From NCBI GenBank assembly GCA_021732525.1, contig JAKFUU010000021.1:1-59094 (forward strand): a DNA stretch of 59,094 nucleotides, given 5' to 3'. A program made the position numbers and the translations under genes. This DNA is from Sphingomonadaceae bacterium (lineage in GTDB: Bacteria; Pseudomonadota; Alphaproteobacteria; Sphingomonadales; Sphingomonadaceae). Positions 17,950 to 26,660 of this stretch are shown in pieces. Positions within the stretch are counted from its first letter, which is position 1. Every line of letters begins with the position of its first letter. The notes under the pieces were generated by a model. The model was given only the letters and a program-made list of their open reading frames with translations. It searched no databases and was not told the DNA's origin.

Positions 17950-20340
17950 ATGACCGACTTTCTCCTTGAATTGCGCAGCGAGGAAATCCCCGCGCGGATG
18001 CAGGCCAAGGCGCGCGATGATTTGGCAAAGCTGTTCGCGGCGGAGCTGGATAAGGCCGGGCTGCATGCCACCGAAATCGTTATGTATTCGACCCCGCGCC
18101 GCTTGGCGTTGATCGCGCTCGGGTTGCCGCTGGAAACACCGGCGGTTTGCGAAGAGATCAAAGGGCCAAAGGCCGGCGCGCCGCCGCAAGCCTTTGAAGG
18201 TTTCCTGCGCAAGACTGGCCTGACGCAGGATCAGCTGGTCGAGCGCGGCGGTATCTTCTTTGCCGTCGCACAAAGGCCGGGGCGCAAGACGGCGGATATT
18301 CTGGCCGAAGCCATCCCCGCTATTATTCGCGCCTTTCCTTGGCCGAAATCGCAGCGTTGGGGCGCGGCGAGCGCCTCGACCGAAAGCCTGCGCTGGGTGC
18401 GGCCCTTGCAGGGCATCATCGCTTTGCTTGGGGATGAATTAGTGCCTTTTGAAGTGGACAGTATCGCCAGCGGTAACGTGACAATGGGCCACCGGTTTCA
18501 CCATTCGGGTGAAATTACCATCGGTAATGTGGCGGATTATGCCGCCAAGCTGCGCGCGGCCCATGTCATTCTCGATCACGAGCAGCGGCAGAATATCATC
18601 CGCGACGGCGCGGCAAAGGCGGCGGCGGATGCGGGATTAACGCTGCTGCCCGATGAAGGCTTGGTCATCGAAAATGCCGGGCTCACCGAATGGCCGGTGC
18701 CGATGCTGGGGCGGTTTGACGCGGCATTTTTGAAACTGCCGCCCGAGGTGATCCAGCTCACTGCGCGGGTGAACCAAAAATATTTCGTGTGCCGCGACGC
18801 GCATGGGCGGCTCGCGAACGCCTTCGTCTGCACCGCGAATATCGAGGCCAGCGACGGCGGCGCAGCGATTATAGCGGGCAATGAAAAAGTGTTGGCGGCG
18901 CGTTTGAGCGATGCGAAGTTTTTCTGGGAAACGGATTTGAAGATTCCGTTGGAGACGCAAGCGGCGAAGCTTTCGAATATTGTGTTCCACGAAAAGCTGG
19001 GCACCATAGCCGGCAAGGTGGAGCGGGTGGCAAAGCTCGCGCGCTGGTTGGTGGAGGAGGGGATTGTTAAATCCTCCCCGGAACGGGGAGGGGAACCAGC
19101 GAAGCTGGTGGAGGGGCAGGTGCAGTTAGCTGCTGACCTTCAGGACAACCCGAACGTGCCCCTCCACCATCTTTCAGATGGTCCCCCTCCCCGTTCCGGG
19201 GAGGATTTAGCGGGCGCTCGGTTGGCCGCCCAAGCCGAACGCGCCGCGCGGCTGTGCAAGGCCGATCTAGTCACCGGCATGGTCGGCGAGTTCCCCGAAT
19301 TGCAAGGCATCATCGGCGGCTATTACGCCCGCGCCCAGCTTACTGATCTGGATGATGCTTCACGCAATGCCATCGCCGACGCGGTGCGCGATCATTATAA
19401 ACCGGTCGGGCAGGGCGATGACGTGCCTACCGCGCCGGTGACTGTGGCGGTTAGTTTGGCGGATAAGTTGGATAGTTTGGTTGGTTTTTTTGTGGTCGGC
19501 ATACTTCCAACGGGGTCAAAAGACCCATTTGCGCTTAGAAGGGCTGCGCTTGGCATTTTAGCGATTATTTTAGAAAATAAGCTACGATGCAATTTTGTTG
19601 ATCTTGTAAGCCGAGCGAGGCGCGGGTTTGAAACGCTTGCTGACTATCAAGAAACGACAGATAAAAGAACGGCTTACGACAAATTTCTCGAAAATCTTGG
19701 TATGCGATCAGCATTTAGCGAAATTAAGAAAGTCTGGTTGGTGGATTGGGTCGTTGAAGATTTTGTTGTTGACCGCCTCAAAGTCCAGCAGCGCGAGGCT
19801 GGCGTCCGGCATGACCTGATCGACGCTGTCTTTGCGCTGGGCGGGGAGGATGATCTGGTCCGTTTGCTGGCGCGGGTGAAGGCTTTGCAGGCTTTTGTGA
19901 CAACGCAAGAGGGTGCGAATTTGCTCGCTGGATATAAACGCGCGGCGAATATTTTGAAGGCGAACACATCCGGCAAAAACAACCGTCACCCTGAACTTGA
20001 TTCAGGGTCCATCTCGCCTAATGGCACGTCGGTTGATGCACAGGAATGGATGCTGAAACAAGTTCAGCATGACGGTGTTGGTGAGGTTGAGGTTGCCTTG
20101 TTTAATGCACTCCTTGATGCCGAAACTAAGGCGTCTGATGCAATCGCCTTAGAAAATTTCGAAGCTGCGATGTCCGCGCTAGCAATCTTACGGACTCCAA
20201 TAGACGCGTTTTTCGACAAAGAGACAGGTGTGATGGTCAACGATCCAGACCCGGATAAACGGGCGTTTCGGTTGGGCCTGCTCACACGCTTCCGCGATGC
20301 CGTGCATCAGGTTGCCGATTTTTCGATAATAGAAGGCTGA
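17950..20340 (+). CDS. glyS: Glycine--tRNA ligase beta subunit, enlarged by two in-frame repeats
   Basis: Beta chain of GlyRS, which binds tRNA-Gly. It begins MTDFLLELRSEEIPARMQ, includes the GTKDPFALRR-type block (as GSKDPFALRR) and ends with the anticodon-binding-like domain. At 796 residues it is about 100 longer than is usual for the family (~690). The excess maps to two palindromic repeats translated in frame: ~373-420 (19068-19209) and ~678-709 (19983-20076). Stretches at ~19440-19760 and ~20080-20220 are AT-rich, with TTA, AGA and ATA codons rare in neighbouring genes, so the 3' half looks mosaic. Since glyS is essential and the frame is intact, the protein is presumably functional. 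Confidence 0.95.
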   Translation: MTDFLLELRSEEIPARMQAKARDDLAKLFAAELDKAGLHATEIVMYSTPRRLALIALGLPLETPAVCEEIKGPKAGAPPQAFEGFLRKTGLTQDQLVERGGIFFAVAQRPGRKTADILAEAIPAIIRAFPWPKSQRWGAASASTESLRWVRPLQGIIALLGDELVPFEVDSIASGNVTMGHRFHHSGEITIGNVADYAAKLRAAHVILDHEQRQNIIRDGAAKAAADAGLTLLPDEGLVIENAGLTEWPVPMLGRFDAAFLKLPPEVIQLTARVNQKYFVCRDAHGRLANAFVCTANIEASDGGAAIIAGNEKVLAARLSDAKFFWETDLKIPLETQAAKLSNIVFHEKLGTIAGKVERVAKLARWLVEEGIVKSSPERGGEPAKLVEGQVQLAADLQDNPNVPLHHLSDGPPPRSGEDLAGARLAAQAERAARLCKADLVTGMVGEFPELQGIIGGYYARAQLTDLDDASRNAIADAVRDHYKPVGQGDDVPTAPVTVAVSLADKLDSLVGFFVVGILPTGSKDPFALRRAALGILAIILENKLRCNFVDLVSRARRGFETLADYQETTDKRTAYDKFLENLGMRSAFSEIKKVWLVDWVVEDFVVDRLKVQQREAGVRHDLIDAVFALGGEDDLVRLLARVKALQAFVTTQEGANLLAGYKRAANILKANTSGKNNRHPELDSGSISPNGTSVDAQEWMLKQVQHDGVGEVEVALFNALLDAETKASDAIALENFEAAMSALAILRTPIDAFFDKETGVMVNDPDPDKRAFRLGLLTRFRDAVHQVADFSIIEG
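19068..19209. repeat. Long palindromic repeat inside glyS (copy 1)
   Basis: A 142-base element: left arm from TAAATCCTCCCCGGAACGGG to GGTGGAGGGGCA, right arm its near-perfect complement ending GTTCCGGGGAGGATTTA, with nested stems (CCAGC-GAA-GCTGG; CCATC-TTTC-AGATGG) and a ~35-base centre. It is open in the glyS frame and contributes residues ~373-420, just before QAERAARLCKADLVT, which resumes the normal GlyS sequence. Confidence 0.92.
19983..20076. repeat. CCCTGAAC-type palindromic repeat inside glyS (copy 2)
   Basis: Left arm CCGTCACCCTGAACTTGATT-CAGGGTCCAT and right arm ATGGATGCTGAAAC-AAGTTCAGCATGACGG. It is the same family as the intergenic copy at 45838-45951. It is read in frame as NRHPELDSGS...WMLKQVQHDG, residues ~678-709 of GlyS. 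Confidence 0.9.
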
Positions 20341-20382
20341 ATTTTCTCCCCCGGAAATGCTGAAATATAACAAGGAATGAGC

Positions 20383-23043
20383 ATGACCCAATATGTTTTT
20401 CGTTTCGGCGGCGGTGTTTCGGACGGCGATGAGACCATTCGTGGCAACAAGAATATTCTCGGCGGTAAGGGCGCGAATTTGGACGGCATGGCCGCCATCG
20501 GCCTGCCGGTGCCTCCCGGTTTCACGATCACGACCGAAATGTGCAGCGCATATTATGCGAATGGGCAAAGCTTTCCGGGTAGCCTGCGTAATGAGGTTGC
20601 AGGCGGCATCACGCATATTGAGGGCGTGACCGGCAGGGTTTTTGGCGATCCTTCGAACCCGTTGCTTGTCTCTGTCCGTTCGGGCGCGCGGGTGTCGATG
20701 CCGGGGATGATGGATACGGTGCTTAATCTCGGGCTGAATGATGCGACGGTGGAGGGGCTGGCGGTTTCATCAGGCGATGCGCGTTTTGCATGGGACAGTT
20801 ACCGCCGGTTCATCCAAATGTATGCCGATGTCGTGCTGGAGCTGGATCACGGCGCGTTTGAAGAGGCACTGGAAATTGCCAAAGAAGACCAAGGCTATTA
20901 TCTGGATACCGAATTGTCGGCGGATGACCTGCGGGCGCTGGTCGGCGAATATAAGGCGTTGGTAGCGGCCCAGTGGGGCAAGCCATTTCCGCAAGATGTG
21001 CATGATCAATTGTGGGGCGCGGTGGGCGCGGTGTTTGGTTCGTGGGAAAGCGACCGGGCCAAGATTTACCGGCGGCTGAATAGCATCCCCGGCGACTGGG
21101 GCACGGCGGTGAATGTGCAGGCCATGGTATTTGGCAATATGGGCGATACGTCGGCCACGGGGGTGGCCTTCACCCGCGATCCGGCGACGGGCGAGAATGC
21201 CTATTATGGCGAATTTCTCATCAATGCGCAGGGCGAGGATGTGGTGGCGGGTATCCGCACGCCGCAATATCTGACCCGCGCCGCGCGCGAACGGGCGGGT
21301 GCAAAACCGATGAGCATGGAAGAGGCCATGCCGGGCGTTTACGGCGAGCTGGCGGCGGTATTCCAAATCCTCGAAAGCCATTACCGCGATATGCAGGATA
21401 TCGAATTTACCGTCGAACGTGGCGCATTATGGATGCTGCAAACCCGCAGCGGCAAACGCACCGCCAAGGCCGCGCTGAAAATCGCGGTCGATATGGTGGC
21501 GGAAGGCTTGATTGGCGAGGAAGAGGCGGTCCGCCGCGTTGATCCGATGGCGCTCGACCAATTGCTGCATCCCACGCTCGATCCCAACGCGGTGCGCGAT
21601 GTGTTGACCAAGGGCCTGCCCGCCTCCCCCGGCGCGGCGTCGGGCAAGATTGTGTTTGACGCCGATACGGCGGAAAAATGGAACGAGCGCGGCGAGCCGG
21701 TGATCCTTGTGCGGATCGAGACCAGCCCCGAAGATATTCACGGCATGCATGCAGCGCGCGGAATATTGACGGCGCGAGGCGGAATGACTAGCCACGCCGC
21801 GGTTGTGGCGCGCGGCATGGGGCGGCCTTGCGTTTCGGGCGCGGGCGGCCTAGCTATCGATGCGAAAGCCAAGAGTTTGCGCGTGAATGGCCGTAATTTT
21901 GGTGAAGGCGATATGCTCACGCTCGATGGTTCCACCGGCGAAGTGATGGCGGGCGAGGTGCCCACCTTGCAACCCGAATTGGTCGGTGATTTTGGCACCT
22001 TGATGGTATGGGCCGACAAGGCCCGGCGGATGAAGGTGCGCGCCAACGCTGAAACCCCCGCCGATGCCAAAACCGCGCGCGAATTTGGCGCGGAGGGCAT
22101 CGGGCTGTGCCGAACCGAACATATGTTCTTCGATGCCGCGCGGATTACCGCCGTGCGCCAAATGATCTTGGCCGAAAGCGAAGCCGGCCGCCGCGCCGCG
22201 CTCGACAAGCTATTGCCCGAACAGCGCGGCGATTTTGCCGCGATCTTTGAGGTGATGGCGGGGCTACCCGTTACCATTCGTTTGCTCGATCCGCCCTTGC
22301 ATGAATTTCTGCCGCATGCCGAAAGCGAGTTCGCCGAAGTGGCCGAAGCGGCGGGCGTGGGCGTTGAGGTTTTGAAACAACGCGCGTCTGAGCTACATGA
22401 ATTTAACCCGATGCTGGGGCACCGGGGATGCCGCTTGGGTGTGACTTATCCCGAAATTTACGAGATGCAAGCGCGGGCGATATTTGAGGCCGCTTGTTCG
22501 CTGGCGGTTGCGCCGGTGCCTGAAATCATGATTCCCTTGGTGGGCACGAAACGCGAGTTGGAACTGATGAAACATGTCGTCGATGCGGCGGCCGAGGCGG
22601 TATTTGCCGAGCAGGGCAAGCGGATCGAATATCTGGTCGGCAGCATGATCGAATTGCCGCGGGCGTGCTTGGTGGCCGATGAAATTGCCGAAACGGGCGC
22701 GTTTTTCTCCTTCGGCACCAACGATCTGACGCAAACCACCTTAGGCGTATCGCGTGATGATGCGGCACGCTTCCTGTCGGTCTATGTCGATAAGGGCATT
22801 TACGCCCGCGACCCCTTCGTCAGCCTGGATGTCGAGGGTGTGGGGCAATTGATCGAAATCGCCGTGCAAAAGGGCCGAGCCACGCGCCCCGATATCAAGC
22901 TAGGCATTTGCGGCGAACATGGCGGCGATCCGGCCTCGATTGCCTTTTGTGAGAGCATTGACCTCGATTATGTTAGCGCATCACCATACCGCGTGCCGAT
23001 TGCGCGGCTGGCGGCGGCGCAGGCGGCGCTCGCAAAGCCGTGA
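20383..23043 (+). CDS. ppdK: Pyruvate, phosphate dikinase
   Basis: Interconverts pyruvate + ATP + Pi with phosphoenolpyruvate + AMP + PPi. 886 residues in the standard order: N-terminal ATP-grasp nucleotide domain (LGGKGANLDGMAAIGLPVPP near the start), swivelling phosphohistidine domain with the catalytic His in GGMTSHAAVVARGMG (H471), and a C-terminal TIM barrel with GLCRTEHMFF and the active-site Cys in ICGEHGGDP (C843). The ATG at 20383 has AAGGA six bases upstream; an ATG at 20377 abuts that box and is less likely. It follows glyS closely and may share its transcript. Confidence 0.97.
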   Translation: MTQYVFRFGGGVSDGDETIRGNKNILGGKGANLDGMAAIGLPVPPGFTITTEMCSAYYANGQSFPGSLRNEVAGGITHIEGVTGRVFGDPSNPLLVSVRSGARVSMPGMMDTVLNLGLNDATVEGLAVSSGDARFAWDSYRRFIQMYADVVLELDHGAFEEALEIAKEDQGYYLDTELSADDLRALVGEYKALVAAQWGKPFPQDVHDQLWGAVGAVFGSWESDRAKIYRRLNSIPGDWGTAVNVQAMVFGNMGDTSATGVAFTRDPATGENAYYGEFLINAQGEDVVAGIRTPQYLTRAARERAGAKPMSMEEAMPGVYGELAAVFQILESHYRDMQDIEFTVERGALWMLQTRSGKRTAKAALKIAVDMVAEGLIGEEEAVRRVDPMALDQLLHPTLDPNAVRDVLTKGLPASPGAASGKIVFDADTAEKWNERGEPVILVRIETSPEDIHGMHAARGILTARGGMTSHAAVVARGMGRPCVSGAGGLAIDAKAKSLRVNGRNFGEGDMLTLDGSTGEVMAGEVPTLQPELVGDFGTLMVWADKARRMKVRANAETPADAKTAREFGAEGIGLCRTEHMFFDAARITAVRQMILAESEAGRRAALDKLLPEQRGDFAAIFEVMAGLPVTIRLLDPPLHEFLPHAESEFAEVAEAAGVGVEVLKQRASELHEFNPMLGHRGCRLGVTYPEIYEMQARAIFEAACSLAVAPVPEIMIPLVGTKRELELMKHVVDAAAEAVFAEQGKRIEYLVGSMIELPRACLVADEIAETGAFFSFGTNDLTQTTLGVSRDDAARFLSVYVDKGIYARDPFVSLDVEGVGQLIEIAVQKGRATRPDIKLGICGEHGGDPASIAFCESIDLDYVSASPYRVPIARLAAAQAALAKP

Positions 23044-23066
23044 TTGTTAGAACGTGAAGACGTGCG

Positions 23067-23150
23067 ATTTGTTTCACGCAAAGACAGCAAGAAAAACAAG
23101 GAAAGAAGCGGCTGGGCGCGCCATTATCTTCTTTTTTGCGTGAAACAAAT
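23067..23150. repeat. ATTTGTTTCACGCAAA palindromic repeat
   Basis: ATTTGTTTCACGCAAAGA (23067-23084) and TTTTTTGCGTGAAACAAAT (23132-23150) are near-perfect complements around ~48 bases. It occupies the ppdK-tRNA-Arg gap, where I see no gene. This family is distinct from the others in the window. Confidence 0.8.
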
Positions 23151-23275
23151 GGCGCATGATCAAGGCGCAAAGATGATGCGGCCATGCAAGAAGATATGAC
23201 CGCCGCCGATTGGCACGAAATCAACAAAAATTCCTTGCACCTTCCTAAATCCCCGCCTAATGCCCCTCCCAGTGT

Positions 23276-23352
23276 GCACCCGTAGCTCAGCTGGATAGAG
23301 CACCAGACTACGAATCTGGGGGCCGGGCGTTCGAATCGCTCCGGGTGCACCA
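23276..23352 (+). tRNA. tRNA-Arg (anticodon ACG)
   Basis: Cloverleaf with acceptor GCACCCG/CGGGTGC, D-arm GCTC...GAGC, anticodon stem CCAGA/TCTGG around CTACGAA (anticodon ACG, expected to be edited to ICG), T-loop TTCGAAT, discriminator A and encoded CCA (23350-23352). Confidence 0.96.
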
Positions 23353-23390
23353 TTTTCCTAATCATCGAGTATAAAATGGTGTATCAAGTT

Positions 23391-23420
23391 CGTCATTGCT
23401 TCGCTTCGCTCGCAATGACG
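23391..23420. repeat. Short GTCATTGC...GCAATGAC palindrome
   Basis: CGTCATTGC-TTCGCTTCGCTC-GCAATGACG, a minimal copy of the GTCATTGCGAG family, ending 22 bases before the queC start. It probably lies in the queC leader. Confidence 0.75.
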
Positions 23421-23442
23421 AAAAATGCGGTTAGTTCTTAAA

Positions 23443-24123
23443 ATGACCAATCCCGAAAAATCCGCCATTGTCCTGTTATCCGGCGGATTGGACTCGATGG
23501 TTGTGGCCGGTCTCGCGAAAGCGCAAGGCTATGAACTCATCGCACTGACCATCGATTACAACCAGCGGCACCGTATCGAATTGCAGGCGGCTGCCACTAT
23601 CGCCAAACATTTGGGGGCGACCGAGCATATCATATTGCCGCTCGATTTAACCCGCTTTGGCGGCAGCGCGCTGACGGCGGATATTGATGTGCCCAAGGGT
23701 GGGTTGGGGAGCGATATTCCGGTCACCTATGTCCCGGCGCGCAACACGATATTCCTCTCGCTTTGCCTCGGCCTGGCCGAAGCGCGCGGCGCGCGTGACC
23801 TGTGGATTGGGGTTAATGCGCTCGATTATTCGGGTTATCCCGATTGCCGTCCCGATTTTATTCGCGCCTTTGAAGCCACGGCAAATCTGGCCACTAAGGC
23901 GGGTGTGGAGGGAGCAGGGTTTACGGTCCACACGCCCTTGCTGAATATGAGCAAGGCCGAAATTGCCTTAACGGCGGCCAGGCTCGGGCTGGATGCAGGG
24001 ATGAGCTGGTCCTGCTATGATCCGACCATCGATGGAAAAGCCTGCGGTGAGTGCGACAGTTGTCGTCTGCGGTTAAAAGGTTTCGCGGATGCGGGGCTGA
24101 TCGATCCGGTCACCTACGCATGA
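23443..24123 (+). CDS. queC: 7-cyano-7-deazaguanine synthase QueC
   Basis: ATP-dependent conversion of 7-carboxy-7-deazaguanine to preQ0 in queuosine biosynthesis. From the ATG at 23443 it has 226 residues: the PP-loop SGGLDS at 13-18, NQRHRIEL, the VPARNTIFLS block, and a C-terminal zinc site of four Cys (CYDP, then CGECDSCRLR). An ATG at 23425 is in frame but gives an atypical N-terminus; neither start has a good Shine-Dalgarno box. It overlaps queE by four bases. queD and queF are not in the window. Confidence 0.95.
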   Translation: MTNPEKSAIVLLSGGLDSMVVAGLAKAQGYELIALTIDYNQRHRIELQAAATIAKHLGATEHIILPLDLTRFGGSALTADIDVPKGGLGSDIPVTYVPARNTIFLSLCLGLAEARGARDLWIGVNALDYSGYPDCRPDFIRAFEATANLATKAGVEGAGFTVHTPLLNMSKAEIALTAARLGLDAGMSWSCYDPTIDGKACGECDSCRLRLKGFADAGLIDPVTYA

Positions 24124-24761
24124 ATTACGCCGTCAAAGAAATTTTCCTGACCCTGCAAGGGGAGGGCGCACAAGCCGGCCGCCGCGCGGTGTTTCTGCGC
24201 TTTGCCGGATGCAACCTGTGGAGCGGTTTGGAAAAAGACCGGGCCAGCGCGATCTGCCAATTTTGCGATACCGATTTTGTCGGCATGGGCGGGATAAATG
24301 GCGCGCGCTACCGCGATGCCGCGGCGCTTGCGGACAAGGTCGCAGCGCTTTGGGGCGACGGCACCGATCGCCGCTATGTCGTGATGACCGGCGGCGAACC
24401 TATGCTGCAGGTGGACGCTGCGCTGGTCGCCGCGCTCCATATGCGCGGCTTTGAAGTGGCAATGGAAAGCAACGGCACGATTGCGGCGGCGGCCGGTATC
24501 GACTGGATCTGCATTAGTCCGAAAGCGGGCAGCCACGTGGTGCAACGCAGCGGCCAAGAACTGAAATTGGTCTGGCCGCAACCGGGCAGCGATGCGGTGA
24601 TGATGGAAAGGTGGGATTTTGCGCATTTCCTCATTCAACCGATGGATAGCGGCGACGAGTCGCTTAATGAGGCCAATGTGAAGGCCGCCGCCGCCTTTGT
24701 GCAAGCCAACCCGAAATGGCGCTTGTCTTTGCAAAATCACAAGATTTTGGGCCTGCCATAA
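24120..24761 (+). CDS. queE: 7-carboxy-7-deazaguanine synthase QueE
   Basis: Radical SAM enzyme that contracts 6-carboxytetrahydropterin to 7-carboxy-7-deazaguanine. 213 residues with TLQGEGAQAGRRAVFLRFAG and the unusual cluster motif C31-x14-C46-x2-C49, the long-spaced variant known in proteobacterial QueE, then TGGEPMLQ (SAM-binding GGE). The start ATG at 24120 overlaps the queC stop (ATGA), so queC-queE is a coupled pair. The longer upstream frame lies in queC and is ignored. Confidence 0.95.
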   Translation: MNYAVKEIFLTLQGEGAQAGRRAVFLRFAGCNLWSGLEKDRASAICQFCDTDFVGMGGINGARYRDAAALADKVAALWGDGTDRRYVVMTGGEPMLQVDAALVAALHMRGFEVAMESNGTIAAAAGIDWICISPKAGSHVVQRSGQELKLVWPQPGSDAVMMERWDFAHFLIQPMDSGDESLNEANVKAAAAFVQANPKWRLSLQNHKILGLP

Positions 24762-24847
24762 GGTTTGACAAAAAACTGCTGAACGGCTTTGACAGCATGT
24801 CACAAAGATGACACACTTCTGGGCGGAGAGTTGAGAGGAGAGTCGCT

Positions 24848-25258
24848 ATGGCACGCGCGGTTCACGAAACGCCGGGGCAACAATATCAAAGATTCGGCAG
24901 GGGCAAAAGCTTTGCCCAATCGATGAGCGATCATGTCGCAATTGCACTGGTGGTTTACACGTTAATGTTGATATTCGTGGTAACGCCATCGGTGGAAACC
25001 AAGGGGTTGTCAATTTTCCCCTATTTCTTGCTGGTTTTGCTCGTCGGCGGGATTATCCCGGTATTTCGCTGGTTTGAAAAGCGATGGATAAACGCCGTTA
25101 ACGTTGATTGGCAAATGCCCGGTTTGGACGCGGGCGGAGAAGCAGATCGCCGGGTTCGTCGCCGTTTCACGATCGACCGTTTATTGTTATGGGCGATCGC
25201 TTTGGCCATTCCATTTTTGATTGCGGTAATCTGCCGGTCGGCCAAGGCATTTTTTTAA
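24848..25258 (+). CDS. Hypothetical membrane protein
   Basis: 136 residues with three hydrophobic segments (~28-47, 56-74, ~113-130) and a basic stretch before the last one. The ATG at 24848 follows GAGAGGAGAG, a good ribosome-binding site. No domain recognised; the order suggests an integral membrane protein with the cytoplasmic N-terminus carrying Gln/Arg. It sits between queE and pmbA with independent-looking spacing (86 and 55 bases). Confidence 0.7.
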   Translation: MARAVHETPGQQYQRFGRGKSFAQSMSDHVAIALVVYTLMLIFVVTPSVETKGLSIFPYFLLVLLVGGIIPVFRWFEKRWINAVNVDWQMPGLDAGGEADRRVRRRFTIDRLLLWAIALAIPFLIAVICRSAKAFF

Positions 25259-25313
25259 GGCGGTTGTCGATAGGAGAATTGACGCTAAAGCGGCCTGCGC
25301 CTAAGCCGCTGGC

Positions 25314-26660
25314 ATGTTGACCAAACAAGCCGCGCTCGATCGCGCCCAATCACTCGTTGAAAATGCCATAAAAGCCGGGGCCGATGCCGCCGATGCGGTG
25401 TATATTTGCGATGGTTCCACCGATGTTCAGGTTCGGCTGGGCTTGCTTGAAGAAGTATCGCGCAGCGAAAGCGAAGATATTGGCCTTCGCGTTTTTGCCG
25501 GGCAAAAATCGGCAACAATATCGTCATCATACATGAATCCTGATATTTTGGCGGGCCTTATAACCCGCGCGATCGATATGGCACGCGAAGCGCCCGATGA
25601 TCCTTATGCGGGGCTGGCTCCGCAAAATATGCTGATGACCGGTGATTTACCCGATATTGATAGCGATGATGGTGAAGATCCCAGCCCCGCGACCTTGCGG
25701 CAATGCGCGCTGGCTTGCGAGGATGCGGCGCGGGCGGTTGCCGGGGTAACGGGCAGCGAGGGGGCGGGCGCAACGGCGGGCCGATCCATCTTTGCATTGG
25801 CCACCAGCCATGGTTTTGCCGCCGCCAACAGCGCCTCTGGCTATAGCATTTATGCCAGCCTGCTCGCCGGAGAGGGCGACCATAAAGAGCGCGATTATGA
25901 TTATCGCACCGCGCGTTATCACGGCGATTTGCCTGATCCGCAAGGCGTTGGGGCGCTCGCCGCGGAACGGGCGGTCGGCCGGTTGAACCCCGTTACCGTC
26001 AAAAGCGGCGCGATGCCGATCCTGTTCGACCCGCGCGTTGGCGGCTCACTAGTTGGGCATTTGCTGGGCGCAATCAGCGGATCGGCGGTGACGCGGCGGA
26101 CGAGTTTCTTGCTTGAATCGCTGAATGAGCAATTGTTCGATAACGCCATCTCAATCATCGACGATCCGCTGCGCCGGCGTGGGCTCAGCAGCCGGGCATT
26201 TGACGGCGAAGGTTTGCCGACAAGCCGCCGCGCCATCATCGACAAAGGCCTGCTCACCGGTTGGATGATGGACAGCGCGTCGGCCCGGCAATTGAGCCTT
26301 GCCCCCACCGGCCATGCATCGCGCGGAACCGGCGGCGCACCGGGGGTAAGCGCCTCCAACGTGCATTTGGAGGGCAGCGATATTACGCCGTTGCAGCTGA
26401 TGAATGATGTGAAGAATGGCATTTATATAACGGAATTATCAGGACAAGGCGTGAACCCGGTCACGGGTGATTACAGCCGGGGTGCATCCGGCTTTTTAAT
26501 CGAAAATGGCGAAATAACGTTGGCGGTTAGCGAATTTACCATCGCTGGAAATTTGAAAGATATGTTCCGGCGGATGCGGGCCGCGAATGATCTGGAATTT
26601 ACGCGCAGCGTCAATGTTCCAACCTTGCGGGTGGATGGTATGATGGTCGCGGGTGCCTGA
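25314..26660 (+). CDS. pmbA: TldD/PmbA family metalloprotease subunit (PmbA/TldE)
   Basis: Partner of TldD in a heteromeric protease that processes modified peptides and degrades unfolded chains. 448 residues with the N-terminal helical/beta region (ADAADAVYICDGSTDVQVR; SRSESEDIGLRVF) and the C-terminal domain with LSGQGVNPVTGDYSRGASGFLIENGE, the conserved end of PmbA-type proteins. It lacks the HExxxH motif of TldD, which fits the PmbA assignment. The next gene starts with a GTG inside its last codons. Confidence 0.93.
   Translation: MLTKQAALDRAQSLVENAIKAGADAADAVYICDGSTDVQVRLGLLEEVSRSESEDIGLRVFAGQKSATISSSYMNPDILAGLITRAIDMAREAPDDPYAGLAPQNMLMTGDLPDIDSDDGEDPSPATLRQCALACEDAARAVAGVTGSEGAGATAGRSIFALATSHGFAAANSASGYSIYASLLAGEGDHKERDYDYRTARYHGDLPDPQGVGALAAERAVGRLNPVTVKSGAMPILFDPRVGGSLVGHLLGAISGSAVTRRTSFLLESLNEQLFDNAISIIDDPLRRRGLSSRAFDGEGLPTSRRAIIDKGLLTGWMMDSASARQLSLAPTGHASRGTGGAPGVSASNVHLEGSDITPLQLMNDVKNGIYITELSGQGVNPVTGDYSRGASGFLIENGEITLAVSEFTIAGNLKDMFRRMRAANDLEFTRSVNVPTLRVDGMMVAGA

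Noticed and set aside
24114-24803. 229-codon frame antisense to queE
   Set aside because: Complement of a well-defined radical SAM gene; His/Arg-rich shadow.
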